From: Dolomitihabitans soli
GTDB taxonomy: Bacteria; Actinomycetota; Actinomycetes; Streptosporangiales; Streptosporangiaceae
NCBI RefSeq assembly: GCF_022213955.1
Contig: NZ_JAKNTW010000020.1
Coordinates: 1 to 64,000 of the forward strand
DNA length: 64,000 bases
Direction: 5' to 3'
A program made the position numbers and the translations under genes. Position 1 is the first letter of the stretch, and each line of letters begins with the position of its first letter. The notes under the pieces are model-generated. The model worked only from the letters and a program-made list of their open reading frames with translations, ran no database searches and had not been told where the DNA came from. Shown in pieces: positions 18,715-27,177 of this stretch.

Positions 18715-18977
18715 GCGCACCCGTCTGTTCGAGGCCGGTGCCGGGCGTCGAGCACCCCGGCGCCCTGAGAGACCGGGTCGGCGATCGACGGTACGCATCC
18801 TGGGGCTGGTGGACGACGACCCGAGTGCGTTGTCCGCCCAGGCCCCGGCCCCTTCGAAGCGGCGGCCAGGCGTCGACGAACGCCATGCACGCGGCGAGAG
18901 CCTTCAGGTGAAGAGCTCGTCCGGCATCGAGGTGACTGGAGTACGCCCGGCTGAGCCCGTGTGATAGACATCCGCGA

Positions 18978-19613
18978 ATGACACTCGATCATCTCGTGTA
19001 CGCGACGCCGGATCTCGGTGGCACCGTGGCAGACCTGGAGGGGCGGCTCGGGGTGCGCACGGCGGTCGGTGGCCGGCACGTCGGGCTCGGGACCCGCAAC
19101 CATCTCCTCGGGCTGGGCGGGCAGGGCTACCTGGAGATCATCGGACCCGATCCGGAGCAGGAGGCGCCCGAGTCTCCCCGGCCGTTCGGGATCGACTCCC
19201 TGACCGGCGCCGGGCTGGTGACCTGGGCCGTCGCCTGCCCGGACATCGACGCGGCGACGGCCGCGGCGCGGGCGCGGGGATACGACCCCGGCGACCCGCA
19301 GGCCATGTCCCGGCGCACGCCCGAGGGGGTCCTGCTGAGCTGGCGGCTGACCTTCGCCCGGCCCGGCGGCCGTGACGGCGGCCTGGTGCCGTTCCTGATC
19401 GACTGGGGCGCGACGCGACACCCGGCGGACTCGGGACTGCCACAGGCGGAGCTGGTGTCGCTGAGCGCCGCCCACCCCGACCCCGGTTCCGTACGCGGTG
19501 ACCTGGCCGCGCTCGGCGTGGACCTCGACGTTGCGGTGGGGCCCCGCGCGGGCCTGACCGCCGTGCTCCGAGGACGCCACGGAGACGTGACCCTCACCGG
19601 CCCCGCCGTCTGA
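18978..19613 (+). CDS. VOC-superfamily protein (Glyoxalase_3-like)
   Basis: 211 residues. Opens with LDHLVYATPDLGGTVADLEG and contains HVGLGTRNHLLGLGGQGYLEI, the paired beta-alpha-beta-beta-beta units of the glyoxalase/bleomycin-resistance fold, here the PF13468 layout of about 200 residues. Substrate unknown; relatives are single-domain cytoplasmic enzymes. A terminator follows. The 260 bases before it contain no gene. Confidence 0.8.
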   Translation: MTLDHLVYATPDLGGTVADLEGRLGVRTAVGGRHVGLGTRNHLLGLGGQGYLEIIGPDPEQEAPESPRPFGIDSLTGAGLVTWAVACPDIDAATAAARARGYDPGDPQAMSRRTPEGVLLSWRLTFARPGGRDGGLVPFLIDWGATRHPADSGLPQAELVSLSAAHPDPGSVRGDLAALGVDLDVAVGPRAGLTAVLRGRHGDVTLTGPAV

Positions 19614-19718
19614 GCGAATGGCTGGGTACGGAGACCCATAGCCCGGACAAGCGATTGCTCGCCAGATAGTCGGGAGCGGCGGGCTCATCGGGGACTTCTC
19701 TTACGCCCGGACATGCGT

Positions 19719-19752
19719 GGCCCGGCCCAGATCGAATGATCGGGGCCGGGCC
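19719..19752. terminator. bidirectional terminator between convergent genes
   Basis: GGCCCGGCCC and GGGCCGGGCC give a perfect 10-bp GC stem with a 14-base loop, between the VOC gene and the oppositely oriented AhpD-like gene. Confidence 0.7.
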
Positions 19753-19768
19753 GGGATTCAGCTGCCGA

Positions 19769-20242
19769 TCAGCTGAACATGCCGGGCTGGTAGGAGCCCC
19801 CCTGGTTGCGCAAGATCACACCGAGCCGGTTGGCCGCGTTGATCTGGGCGACCAGGGAGACCAGCGCGGCGACCTGGTCGTCGTCGTAGTGCTTGCGCAC
19901 CTGGGCCCAGGTCTCGTCGGACACGCCGTGGTGGGCGTCGGCGATCCGGGTGCCCTCCTCGGCGAGCGCCAGCGCGGCCCGTTCGGCCTCGGTGAACACG
20001 GTGGACTCGCGCCAGGCGGCGACCAGGTGGAGCCGGACCGCGGTTTCGCCGGCGGCCGCGGCATCCTTGGAATGGACGTCGACGCAGAAACCGCAGCCGT
20101 TGATCTGGCTGACGCGCAGCTGCACCAGTTCCTGGGTAGCCCTCGGCAGCGTCGACTGGACGATCACCAGGCTGGCGTTGCCGAACCGCTTGAAGAACTT
20201 GGCGCCGATCTCATTGCCGACCATGTTGAAACGGGGTTCCAT
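19769..20242 (-). CDS. carboxymuconolactone decarboxylase/AhpD-family protein
   Basis: 157 residues. The CxxC active site with downstream His reads QINGCGFCVDVHSKDA around residue 50, the AhpD-like peroxidase signature. The fold is all-helical. This family is the classic target gene of ECF41 sigma factors, and the divergent neighbour is one. An ECF41-like promoter lies 52 bases upstream. Likely reduces a hydroperoxide or other electrophile; the substrate is unknown throughout the group. Confidence 0.9.
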   Translation of the reverse strand: MEPRFNMVGNEIGAKFFKRFGNASLVIVQSTLPRATQELVQLRVSQINGCGFCVDVHSKDAAAAGETAVRLHLVAAWRESTVFTEAERAALALAEEGTRIADAHHGVSDETWAQVRKHYDDDQVAALVSLVAQINAANRLGVILRNQGGSYQPGMFS

Positions 20243-20293
20243 GACTACGTCCTCACTCGGGTCGCTGCGTGCTGCCGCACTGAACGAACAGGA

Positions 20294-20320
20294 GATGCCG
20301 GCGACCCGATCCTTGTGACA
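20294..20320 (-). promoter_or_regulatory. ECF41-type promoter of the AhpD-like gene
   Basis: Minus strand: TGTCACA (20320-20314), 16-base spacer, CATC (20297-20294). The reported ECF41 consensus is TGTCACA, 16 bases, CGTC. Confidence 0.65.
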
Positions 20321-20423
20321 GCGCGGTTACGTGACGTGCGCCACACTGGTCCACCGCTGCTCACGACGCCGCCTCGGCGTCATGTAGTTGGCAGCGGACA
20401 ACAAGGATCGGCTACCGTCTCGG

Positions 20424-20450
20424 TGTCACAAAACGGCGGGCCCCGGTGTC
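20424..20450 (+). promoter_or_regulatory. ECF41-type promoter of the sigma-factor gene
   Basis: Plus strand: TGTCACA (20424-20430), exactly 16 bases, TGTC (20447-20450). It implies autoregulation of the sigma gene, with a 5' UTR of about 75 bases. Confidence 0.6.
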
Positions 20451-20530
20451 TGGTGGGTGACAATCGAGAGTGAAGAGGAGCCACCCATGGCCGGCACGTC
20501 GCAGACCGCACCCGAAGATCGCGGCGGGGC

Positions 20531-21415
20531 ATGAGCGGGGACGACCGTGTGGACTCCGCCACCGAGGCGTTCGTCGCCCACCGCAACCTGCTGTTCACGG
20601 TCGCCTACGAGATGCTCGGCTCGGCCGCCGACGCGGAGGACGTCCTTCAGGAGACCTGGCTGCGATGGGTGGGCGTCGACCTCGACACGGTGCGGGATCA
20701 GCGTGCCTACCTGGTCCGGGTCGCCACCCGGCAGGCGCTGATCCGGCTGCGTACGCTCGGCCGCCGCAAGGAGTCCTACGTCGGCCCCTGGTTGCCCGAG
20801 CCGCTGCTGACCACGCGGGACGTGGCCGAGGACGTCGAGTTGGCCGACAGCGTCTCGATGGCGATGCTGTTGGTGCTGGAGACGCTCGGGCCGACCGAGC
20901 GGGCGGTGTTCGTGCTGCGCGAGGTGTTCGATCTGGCCTACGACGAGATCGCGGAAGCCGTCGACAAGAGCCCGGCCGCGGTCCGCCAGATCGCGCACCG
21001 GGCGCGGGCGCACGTCGCCGCGCGCCGGCCACGCGAGGTCGTCTCCCCGGCCGAGACCCGAGACGCGCTCAAGGCGTTCCAGCGGGCGGTCGAGACGGGC
21101 GATCTACAACGCCTGCTCGACATCCTCGCGCCGGATGTCGTCCTCCTGAGTGACGGTGGCGGAGTCGTGCGGGCCGCGCTGGTGCCCGTCGTGGGGGCCG
21201 GCAGTGTGGCCCACGTGCTGGGCAGGATCGCCGCCGCGGCGTCGCTGCAGCCGGTGCAGGTCAACGGCTACCCGGCGCTGATCCTCCGGCTCGACGGCGA
21301 GCTCGACACCGTCGTGGCGGTGCGCGTCGACGACGGCCTCATCACCGGGCTCTACGCCGTACGCAATCCCGAGAAGCTGTCGCGCATGGAGCGGGAGACC
21401 GCCCTGCGCCGATGA
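20531..21415 (+). CDS. ECF41-family RNA polymerase sigma factor with SnoaL-like C-terminal domain
   Basis: 294 residues. Sigma2 (residues 10-75: FVAHRNLLFTVAYEMLGSAADAEDVLQETW), sigma4 (about 115-165, with YDEIAEAVDKSPAAVRQIAHRAR) and a C-terminal NTF2/SnoaL-type domain. ECF41 marks are all visible: WLPEPL in the linker, DGGG near residue 200 and NPEKL near residue 281. The C-terminal domain sets activity in place of an anti-sigma factor. It reads itself and the divergent AhpD-like gene. Confidence 0.93.
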   Translation: MSGDDRVDSATEAFVAHRNLLFTVAYEMLGSAADAEDVLQETWLRWVGVDLDTVRDQRAYLVRVATRQALIRLRTLGRRKESYVGPWLPEPLLTTRDVAEDVELADSVSMAMLLVLETLGPTERAVFVLREVFDLAYDEIAEAVDKSPAAVRQIAHRARAHVAARRPREVVSPAETRDALKAFQRAVETGDLQRLLDILAPDVVLLSDGGGVVRAALVPVVGAGSVAHVLGRIAAAASLQPVQVNGYPALILRLDGELDTVVAVRVDDGLITGLYAVRNPEKLSRMERETALRR

Positions 21416-21665
21416 GTCCGGGCCCTCGGCAACGAACAGCACAACCGGCATCTCCACCCGCACGTCACTGCCGGCGGCACGCTCCCACGTGACCACCGTG
21501 GATCTTGGCTTGCCCCGGGTCGGTAAAGCCGCCGACACGGTTTCGCCACTGGTGAGGGCGCGTCATGAGATACGCAATCGCACCAGCTGGGCCGTGCGGA
21601 CGGTTTAATGCGGCCGCAATCACACACTGCGTGGCCGCGAAACAACGGATGGTCATCATGGGCGC

Positions 21666-22493
21666 ATGAGCGACACACATGACGAAGGTTCGGCGCACAC
21701 GTCCGGGCAGGCTCCTTCGACGTGGAGACGAGAGGCCGCGGAACTGGCGGCGCTGTTCACCGCGGTGGGGCTCGCCCATCTTCTCGCCACTCTGCTCGGA
21801 CACACCGACCCCGGCCCCTTTCTGCTGATCGCCCTCGGTGTGGCACTCGTCACCGGCGCCTTCATCCACAAACGGCTCCACTCCCGGCGCAGGACGGGCC
21901 GTCTTCCGGAGACCGTCGCCCTGGTGGAGGACCGGCCGATGACCCTGTGGCGGATCCGCACACGGGTGGTCGACAGGCCGGGCCGCCTGGCCGCCCTCGC
22001 CGGCGCCTTCGCCCACCATCGCTGCAACGTCCTCGCCCTGCACATCGCCGCCACGGGCGGCAGCGCGATATCCCCGCCCGGGTGCGACGCCCTCGACGAG
22101 TTCATCGTCGAGTCGCCGGCCGAGCTGACCGGGCAGGACCTGCGGAAGCTCGTCGGCAGGGCGGGCGGGCTCGACGTCGTGGTCGTACGCGCGTACGTCA
22201 AGGACCTGATCGACCCCGGCGTCCAGGCTCTCGACCTGGCCCACCGGGTCGGCCTCGATCCCGATCGGCTGCCTGAGGCGATGTCGGAGTTGCTGCGCGC
22301 GACCGAGGTCCAGTGGCGTCATCCCGGCGCCACCGTCCACGACACCGGTGACCACTCCACCACGCTGGTGGTGTCCGTCCATCCGGAACGCGCGCTGCTG
22401 ATCAAGCGCCCGGCCCTGCCGTTCACGCCCGCTGAGGCGGCCAGGGCGGCGGCCCTCGCCGCCGCGGTCAAGCAACGACGCTACTCGTCGTAG
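21666..22493 (+). CDS. ACT-domain membrane protein
   Basis: 275 residues. N-terminal 30 are soluble; two spans follow (LAALFTAVGLAHLLATLLGH and FLLIALGVALVTGAFIHKRL), then an ACT domain from about residue 95 (RIRTRVVDRPGRLAALAGAF, HRCNVLALHI). ACT domains bind amino acids. Likely a membrane-tethered sensor of unknown ligand; it has no nearby enzyme partner. Start ATG 21666. The 250 bases upstream are empty of genes. Confidence 0.7.
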   Translation: MSDTHDEGSAHTSGQAPSTWRREAAELAALFTAVGLAHLLATLLGHTDPGPFLLIALGVALVTGAFIHKRLHSRRRTGRLPETVALVEDRPMTLWRIRTRVVDRPGRLAALAGAFAHHRCNVLALHIAATGGSAISPPGCDALDEFIVESPAELTGQDLRKLVGRAGGLDVVVVRAYVKDLIDPGVQALDLAHRVGLDPDRLPEAMSELLRATEVQWRHPGATVHDTGDHSTTLVVSVHPERALLIKRPALPFTPAEAARAAALAAAVKQRRYSS

Positions 22494-22593
22494 GGGCGGC
22501 CCGGCCCCCGACCCGCGGCACCGATCCAAGCACAGCCGAGGGCTGGGCCCGCGACGGCCGCGGACAATCTGGCGGGCCGGGCGACAGGTGCGG

Positions 22594-23838
22594 TCACCAG
22601 TTGGCGGGCAGCCCCGGGGTGGTGGGCGGGAGCGGGTGGCCGGGCGGCCTGATCACGTAGGCGATGCCGCCGCTGCTGGAGCTGCGCAGCCAGACGTTCT
22701 CGAAGTTCGCCCGCGGATAGACGTGGCGGACCGCGCCGTTGTCCGGAGACGCGGGGTCATTGGCGATCACGTCTCCGGCCGGGGTGAATCCGATGATCAC
22801 CATGAGGTGGCCGTTGGTGCCGTATCCGGCGCCCGGCAGCTCGCTCGCCTTGAACGACTGCGAGGTGATCACCGGTATCCCCGCCTTGATGAGCCGTTCC
22901 AGCTCGGTGAGGGTGCGCAGTCGGGTGACGAACCCGTCGAGGCCGTGACGGCCCGCGTAGGCGGTGTTGAACGGCCAGTTGCCGGCGCCCTCGTAGGCGT
23001 AGTCGTAGGTGTGCCTCGCCGCGTGGTCGACCTCGGGGTCGGGGTCCGCCGGATCGACCCAGGCGGTGTCCTGGGCACTGGGGAGCGCGTTCCAGAATCC
23101 CATGACCATGCTGGTGGAGGTGGGGCTGCACCACGCCTCGCCGCCGCCGTCCCACTCCGGGTAGTGCCCCTCGTGCACGTTCTGGGAGAGGCGCGGAACG
23201 GCCAGCTCGGTGCCCCACGCCCCGCCGCCGGGGCTGACCGGGACGGTCTTGCGCTCGGGTACGGCCGAGGCCATCGCCCCGAGGGTGCGCAGGACGGGTC
23301 CCCCGGTCGCGCCGGCCCTGCGGTAGAGGGTCGCGCGGAGCTGGTAGGAGCCGACCGGCCGGCCGGCGGCCGCGACGAAGGTGTCCACCGACACGTTCCC
23401 GTCGGCGTCGCCCTGACCGCCCACCGACGTGCGGCGGATGTCCGCGTCGCCGTACGCCCAGCGGCCCAGGACGTACCACTTGGTGGTGGGGCTCGTGCCG
23501 CGCAGCTCTACCTGGACCCAGGTGCCCGGCGGCGTGTCGGCGGTCCAGGAGGCGACGAGTTCGGTGGCGTCGAAGCCGACCGCCTCGACCTTGCCGGTCC
23601 AGCGGGCGTACTCCCAGGTGCCGGTGCCGAGCGCGTCGGTGTATTCGACGGTGCCCGCGGGGGCGGCGAAGGACAGGGTGGCTCCGGCGGCCGTTCCCTC
23701 CGCCGATCCCGCCGCGAAGGCGGCACGTTGGTAGACCACCTGCGAGATCTGCGGTGGGGGCTTCACGACGGCGGCCCGCGCCGCCACGGGGGTCGCCGTC
23801 AAGGACACGGCGACGAGCATCGCGATCATCGTGCGCAC
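22594..23838 (-). CDS. secreted C39-family (Peptidase_C39_2) cysteine peptidase
   Basis: 414 residues from GTG 23838, with GAGGTG upstream. Signal peptide 1-24 (MIAMLVAVSLTATPVAARA). A beta-rich N-terminal part to about residue 200, then the papain-like domain: C237 in GGEAWCSPTSTSMVM, H344 in NGHLMVIIGF and N360/D361 in VIANDPAS complete the catalytic set. Acts outside the cell; not fused to an ABC transporter, so not a bacteriocin-processing enzyme. Confidence 0.88.
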   Translation of the reverse strand: MRTMIAMLVAVSLTATPVAARAAVVKPPPQISQVVYQRAAFAAGSAEGTAAGATLSFAAPAGTVEYTDALGTGTWEYARWTGKVEAVGFDATELVASWTADTPPGTWVQVELRGTSPTTKWYVLGRWAYGDADIRRTSVGGQGDADGNVSVDTFVAAAGRPVGSYQLRATLYRRAGATGGPVLRTLGAMASAVPERKTVPVSPGGGAWGTELAVPRLSQNVHEGHYPEWDGGGEAWCSPTSTSMVMGFWNALPSAQDTAWVDPADPDPEVDHAARHTYDYAYEGAGNWPFNTAYAGRHGLDGFVTRLRTLTELERLIKAGIPVITSQSFKASELPGAGYGTNGHLMVIIGFTPAGDVIANDPASPDNGAVRHVYPRANFENVWLRSSSSGGIAYVIRPPGHPLPPTTPGLPANW

Positions 23839-23971
23839 GGGCACCACCTCAGCTCGGGTGCCCGGAATGTAAATCGCGACCAGCCCCCGCGCATCGGAGA
23901 ACTTACGTAATAGGCGGAGACTGCTCGACACCGGGCATGCGTTCAACTCATTCAGATCCTCTTACCATGCG

Positions 23972-23986
23972 AATGTTCTGAACATT
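23972..23986. promoter_or_regulatory. 15-bp palindrome upstream of the peptidase gene
   Basis: AATGTTC-T-GAACATT is a perfect dyad 134 bases before the peptidase start and 125 before the divergent hypothetical gene. It resembles a transcription-factor site but not the actinobacterial LexA box (GAAC-N4-GTTC). Confidence 0.35.
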
Positions 23987-24110
23987 TGAAAGGCGTCCGC
24001 CGCTTCCGGACCGCACCACGGGGGAAAGGTGCGGCACGGCTCGGCAGGGTTCCCGGAGATTGTCGGTGCCGGCCGCTACGCTCTCGGCACGCAGGAAAGG
24101 GAGCCCTTCG

Positions 24111-24671
24111 ATGGTCAACTCGCTGATCGTGCCCATACTGGTCACCACCGATCTGCCACCGGACAGCGATTTACGTGAGCTCGGGCAACTGCTCGCAGAC
24201 GCGGTGCGCGATCTCGAACACGACACCTCCGGTGTCCATTACCCGGGTCATCTGCGCGGGGCGACCTTCTGGCTGGACCGTCCCGCGCCGCCGCCGGAGC
24301 CCGGGTCACCGGCACAGGCGCCCGAGCAGCTGCGGTTCGCGGCGATGCTCGGGTTCCTGTCCGTCGCCGGTCCGCGCGAGTCCGCCCGGGAGGTCATCGT
24401 CGACGCGCGGGAGGCGGTCACGGCGGCCGTCATCGCCCGATACGGCGACCTCGGCAGCACACCGGCGGTGATGAGCATCCGCGCCGACGACGTCAGGGAG
24501 CGCACCCCCGACGACGCGGTCGTCACCACGACTGCGCGCGCCGAGACGAGCCCCGCTGAAACCGGGCTCGCAGCCACCGTCGCCGGCCTCGATCGCCCCT
24601 CGACGACGCCCGCGGCGGCCGTCCGGCCGCGCACCGGCCAAAAGACCGCACGCGTCTCATCCCGGACGTAG
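24111..24671 (+). CDS. hypothetical protein
   Basis: 186 residues from ATG 24111 with AGGAAAGGGAG upstream. N-terminal half is ordered (LIVPILVTTDLPPDSDLREL, then LRFAAMLGFLSVAGPRESAR with an alpha-beta pattern); the last 60 residues are Thr/Ala/Arg-rich and probably disordered. No signal peptide or span. Family not recognised. Confidence 0.55.
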   Translation: MVNSLIVPILVTTDLPPDSDLRELGQLLADAVRDLEHDTSGVHYPGHLRGATFWLDRPAPPPEPGSPAQAPEQLRFAAMLGFLSVAGPRESAREVIVDAREAVTAAVIARYGDLGSTPAVMSIRADDVRERTPDDAVVTTTARAETSPAETGLAATVAGLDRPSTTPAAAVRPRTGQKTARVSSRT

Positions 24672-24799
24672 CCGACGGCCCAGACGGACGGCTCAAGCGG
24701 ACGCCTCAGGCGGACCGCCCAGTATTCATATTCGACGGCTCACCAGGGGACAACCAGCCAGGGGACCAATCACGTCAAGACACCGTCAACCGCGACAGA

Positions 24800-25732
24800 T
24801 CAGCGTGAAGCAGCTCTGACCTGCGAAATCGCCTCCTGGAACCTGGTCACTCTGGTGACGCCGGAGGGAAGAGCGTCCCACCAGCCGGGACCGCCGACGA
24901 TGACCCTGCTGGCCGGGCGCAGATGGGGCAGCGCCGCGAGCGGAGCGGGATCGCCCGTCGACTCCTGCTGCGACCACACGAAGACGACGATGGGACCCAC
25001 CCGCCGCATCGCGTCGCCCAGCGCGCCGTACGGCGTGCGGGCGCCCAGCACCCGCGTCTCCACGTTGTGTTCGCGGGCGAGAGCCGCGGCGAGCGCGTAG
25101 ACCGGCAGGCTGTGCTGCTCCTCCTCGGCACACGCCAGCAGCACCACCCGGGGATGGACCGGACGGCGCGGCCGGTCGGCGAGCCCGATCAGGGCCGAAA
25201 GGATCCGGTCGGAGAACAGGTGCTCCGCCTCGATGCCCAGTCCGGTCTCCGCCTGCTTGGCGCTCATGGTGGCGAAGACGGGAAGCACCAGTTTCTCCCA
25301 GGTCCACACCACACCGCGCCGCACCAGCGCGCGAGCGAGCGTCTCGGCGACGGCGGGGCCGTCCAGCATGAGCGCGGAACGGGCCAGCACCGCAGGGGAA
25401 CCGACGACCTCTTCGGGGATCCCGGGCCGCTCGGCCGTAGACGTCGTGTCCGGGCGGGCGGCGCCGGGACGCGTCCCGGGCAGTCTGCGCGCCTCCCGCG
25501 CGGCGTCCGCCGGCGCGACGCCCGCGCGGATGAGCCGGCTCATCTCCTCCAGGCGGCGCACATCTGTGCTGTCGTAGCGTCGGTGGCCGCCGGGGCTGCG
25601 ACGGCTCGGGCCGATGCCGTAGCGCACGTTCCAGGTGCGCAGCGTGGGCGCGGGAACGCCGATCCTGCGCGACACCGCACCGATGCCGAACCCCGGTTCC
25701 TGGTCTCCGGTCTCCGGCGCACCCTCGTCCAT
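24800..25732 (-). CDS. MerR-family regulator with B12-binding-like sensory domain
   Basis: 310 residues from ATG 25732. MerR HTH at 10-80 (GAVSRRIGVPAPTLRTWNVR, GGHRRYDSTDVRRLEEM), a helical linker 120-200 and a Rossmann-like cobalamin-binding type domain from about 205 (VVLLACAEEEQHSLPVYALA). The base-off motif DxHxxG appears only as EQHSLP, so cobalamin binding is doubtful. Related CarH/LitR proteins are light or B12 sensors; this one may have lost that ligand. No carotenoid genes adjoin. Confidence 0.8.
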   Translation of the reverse strand: MDEGAPETGDQEPGFGIGAVSRRIGVPAPTLRTWNVRYGIGPSRRSPGGHRRYDSTDVRRLEEMSRLIRAGVAPADAAREARRLPGTRPGAARPDTTSTAERPGIPEEVVGSPAVLARSALMLDGPAVAETLARALVRRGVVWTWEKLVLPVFATMSAKQAETGLGIEAEHLFSDRILSALIGLADRPRRPVHPRVVLLACAEEEQHSLPVYALAAALAREHNVETRVLGARTPYGALGDAMRRVGPIVVFVWSQQESTGDPAPLAALPHLRPASRVIVGGPGWWDALPSGVTRVTRFQEAISQVRAASR

Positions 25733-25910
25733 CGCCGCCCCGCTCCGTACCGCTCCTCGCCCAAGCCTGCCAGGCCGGGCGATCGAGTCGTCCAGCCGTT
25801 CCTTCGCACCACCGGCCGGGCCCGGAGGCAACCGCAGGCCGGGTATGGAACCGTCCGCAGGCGACAGGAGGGGTCGTACCGGACGCGTGCCGGACGCCCG
25901 GGTATCCGGC

Positions 25911-25968
25911 CACATCAGCAGGCCCTCGGCGAACACCGTGACCGGTGCGACGAGGGCCTGCTGATGTG
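25911..25968 (-). terminator. long hairpin after the lipase-like gene
   Basis: CACATCAGCAGGCCCTCG and its perfect reverse complement (25951-25968) form an 18-bp stem, with a nested CACCG/CGGTG pair in the 22-base loop. It starts 29 bases after the lipase-like stop and lies between two minus-strand genes. Confidence 0.6.
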
Positions 25969-25996
25969 CGCTATCCGAGCGCCTGGCTGGGCGGGC

Positions 25997-26917
25997 TCAC
26001 TTGCCCAGAAATGATGACAATTCGGCCAGCGTGGTCGAGATCGAGCCGAGCGTCTTCGAGACCGTCTCACCGGCCATCTCGACGGCCATCTCATCCCGAG
26101 CCCAGTCCTCCGGAGCCTCCTCGGCCGGGAACTGCTCGGCCGGGAACTGCGGCCCCCGAACCGTGTTCGCCAGGTTCCAGGCAATCCAGGAACCGTCGGA
26201 GGCGATCGGCTCTTCGCCGCCCTCGCCGTACTGCCCGTCGTCGGACGTGTCCGGCCCGGGGCCCTGAGCCGTGATGGCCCTGTAGAGGTGCCGCACGGCC
26301 GTCACCGCGTCGGTCGAGCTGGCCCTCCGGTCCTGCGGCGCCGTACGGGTGTACCGGTCCTGCCGGTAGGTGTCCGCGTAGCCCGGGATCACCACCGCGT
26401 AGCCGTCGTCCAGCATCGACTCGATCCGGGCCGAGTCGCCGGACCGGCCGGTGTCCTGCCCGCTGAGGCCGTACACCACCAGGGGACGTCTGCCGGACGC
26501 GTGGGTGACCGTAGGTAGGAGCACCAGGCCGGTCGTGGTGGCCCGGCCGGTCGTGGCGGCCAGTCTCGCCCTCATGTCCACGAGGTGGAACGAGCGCGCG
26601 ACCATCGTCCGATACTTGATCAGGTACGGCTGCGCGCCGGGGTGCAGCCGGGCGATCCTCCCGGACCCGACGACGGCCTCCCTGTTCGCGCCGTCCCTGC
26701 TCCACCGCCCCCAGTAGTCCAGCAGTTCGCCGGGGGGTCCCGGGCGGACCATCATGTCCTTCTTGTAGAACCGCGCAGTGTAACTGTCGTAGTGGGCGGT
26801 GTCCGGGTCCTCCCTCGGGAGGTTCTCGGCTGCGGCCGGGGCCGTACCGGTCGCGGCGAGTGCTCCGGCCACCAGCACGGCGACGACCCAGCCGGGCCGG
26901 GATCGCATGCGTTTCAT
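25997..26917 (-). CDS. secreted lipase-like alpha/beta-hydrolase, C-terminally truncated
   Basis: 306 residues. Signal peptide 1-30 (GWVVAVLVAGALAATGTAPAAA). Residues 40-225 resemble the first part of the secretory lipase (LIP) family: TTGLVLLPTVTHASGRRPLVVYG and DDGYAVVIPGYADTY. The nucleophile elbow GxSxG that should follow is missing; after residue 225 the chain turns into an acidic, repetitive tail (FPAEQFPAEEAPED). It is therefore probably inactive as a lipase or has been reshaped at its 3' end. The 260 bases upstream of it hold no gene. Confidence 0.55.
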   Translation of the reverse strand: MKRMRSRPGWVVAVLVAGALAATGTAPAAAENLPREDPDTAHYDSYTARFYKKDMMVRPGPPGELLDYWGRWSRDGANREAVVGSGRIARLHPGAQPYLIKYRTMVARSFHLVDMRARLAATTGRATTTGLVLLPTVTHASGRRPLVVYGLSGQDTGRSGDSARIESMLDDGYAVVIPGYADTYRQDRYTRTAPQDRRASSTDAVTAVRHLYRAITAQGPGPDTSDDGQYGEGGEEPIASDGSWIAWNLANTVRGPQFPAEQFPAEEAPEDWARDEMAVEMAGETVSKTLGSISTTLAELSSFLGK

Positions 26918-27177
26918 ATAGATCCTTGGATGCGGAAACGCCTGTTTACCTGCGGCGTTTCGGGTCAGACTGCGATGCCGTCAATTCTGCTGAACAGCCG
27001 CACGACGTCGCGTTCCCGACACACATCGATCAACCAAGATTGCATCCCAGACGCCTACAGATCAGACAAACAAGCCCTCCGGCCGGACATCCATCGATTT
27101 CAACCGGGCCCCACGCGACACCACAACCGCCGTACCCCACGTCACCGTGCTCGGCCGGCGTGCCTCAGGCGACACCG

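Noticed and set aside
18780-18912. Response-regulator start (VRILGLVDDDPSALS) in the gap before the VOC gene
   Set aside because: Only about 15 residues resemble a receiver domain; no start codon context and no continuation.
22594-23838. Bacteriocin-processing C39 peptidase
   Set aside because: It is secreted, has no ABC transporter fused or adjacent, and no leader-peptide gene nearby.
23972-23986. SOS/LexA box
   Set aside because: Actinobacterial LexA boxes are GAAC-N4-GTTC; here the order is GTTC-N1-GAAC.
24800-25732. Light- or B12-sensing CarH protein
   Set aside because: The MerR and linker architecture fits but the DxHxxG cobalamin motif is not kept (EQHSLP), and no carotenoid genes are near.
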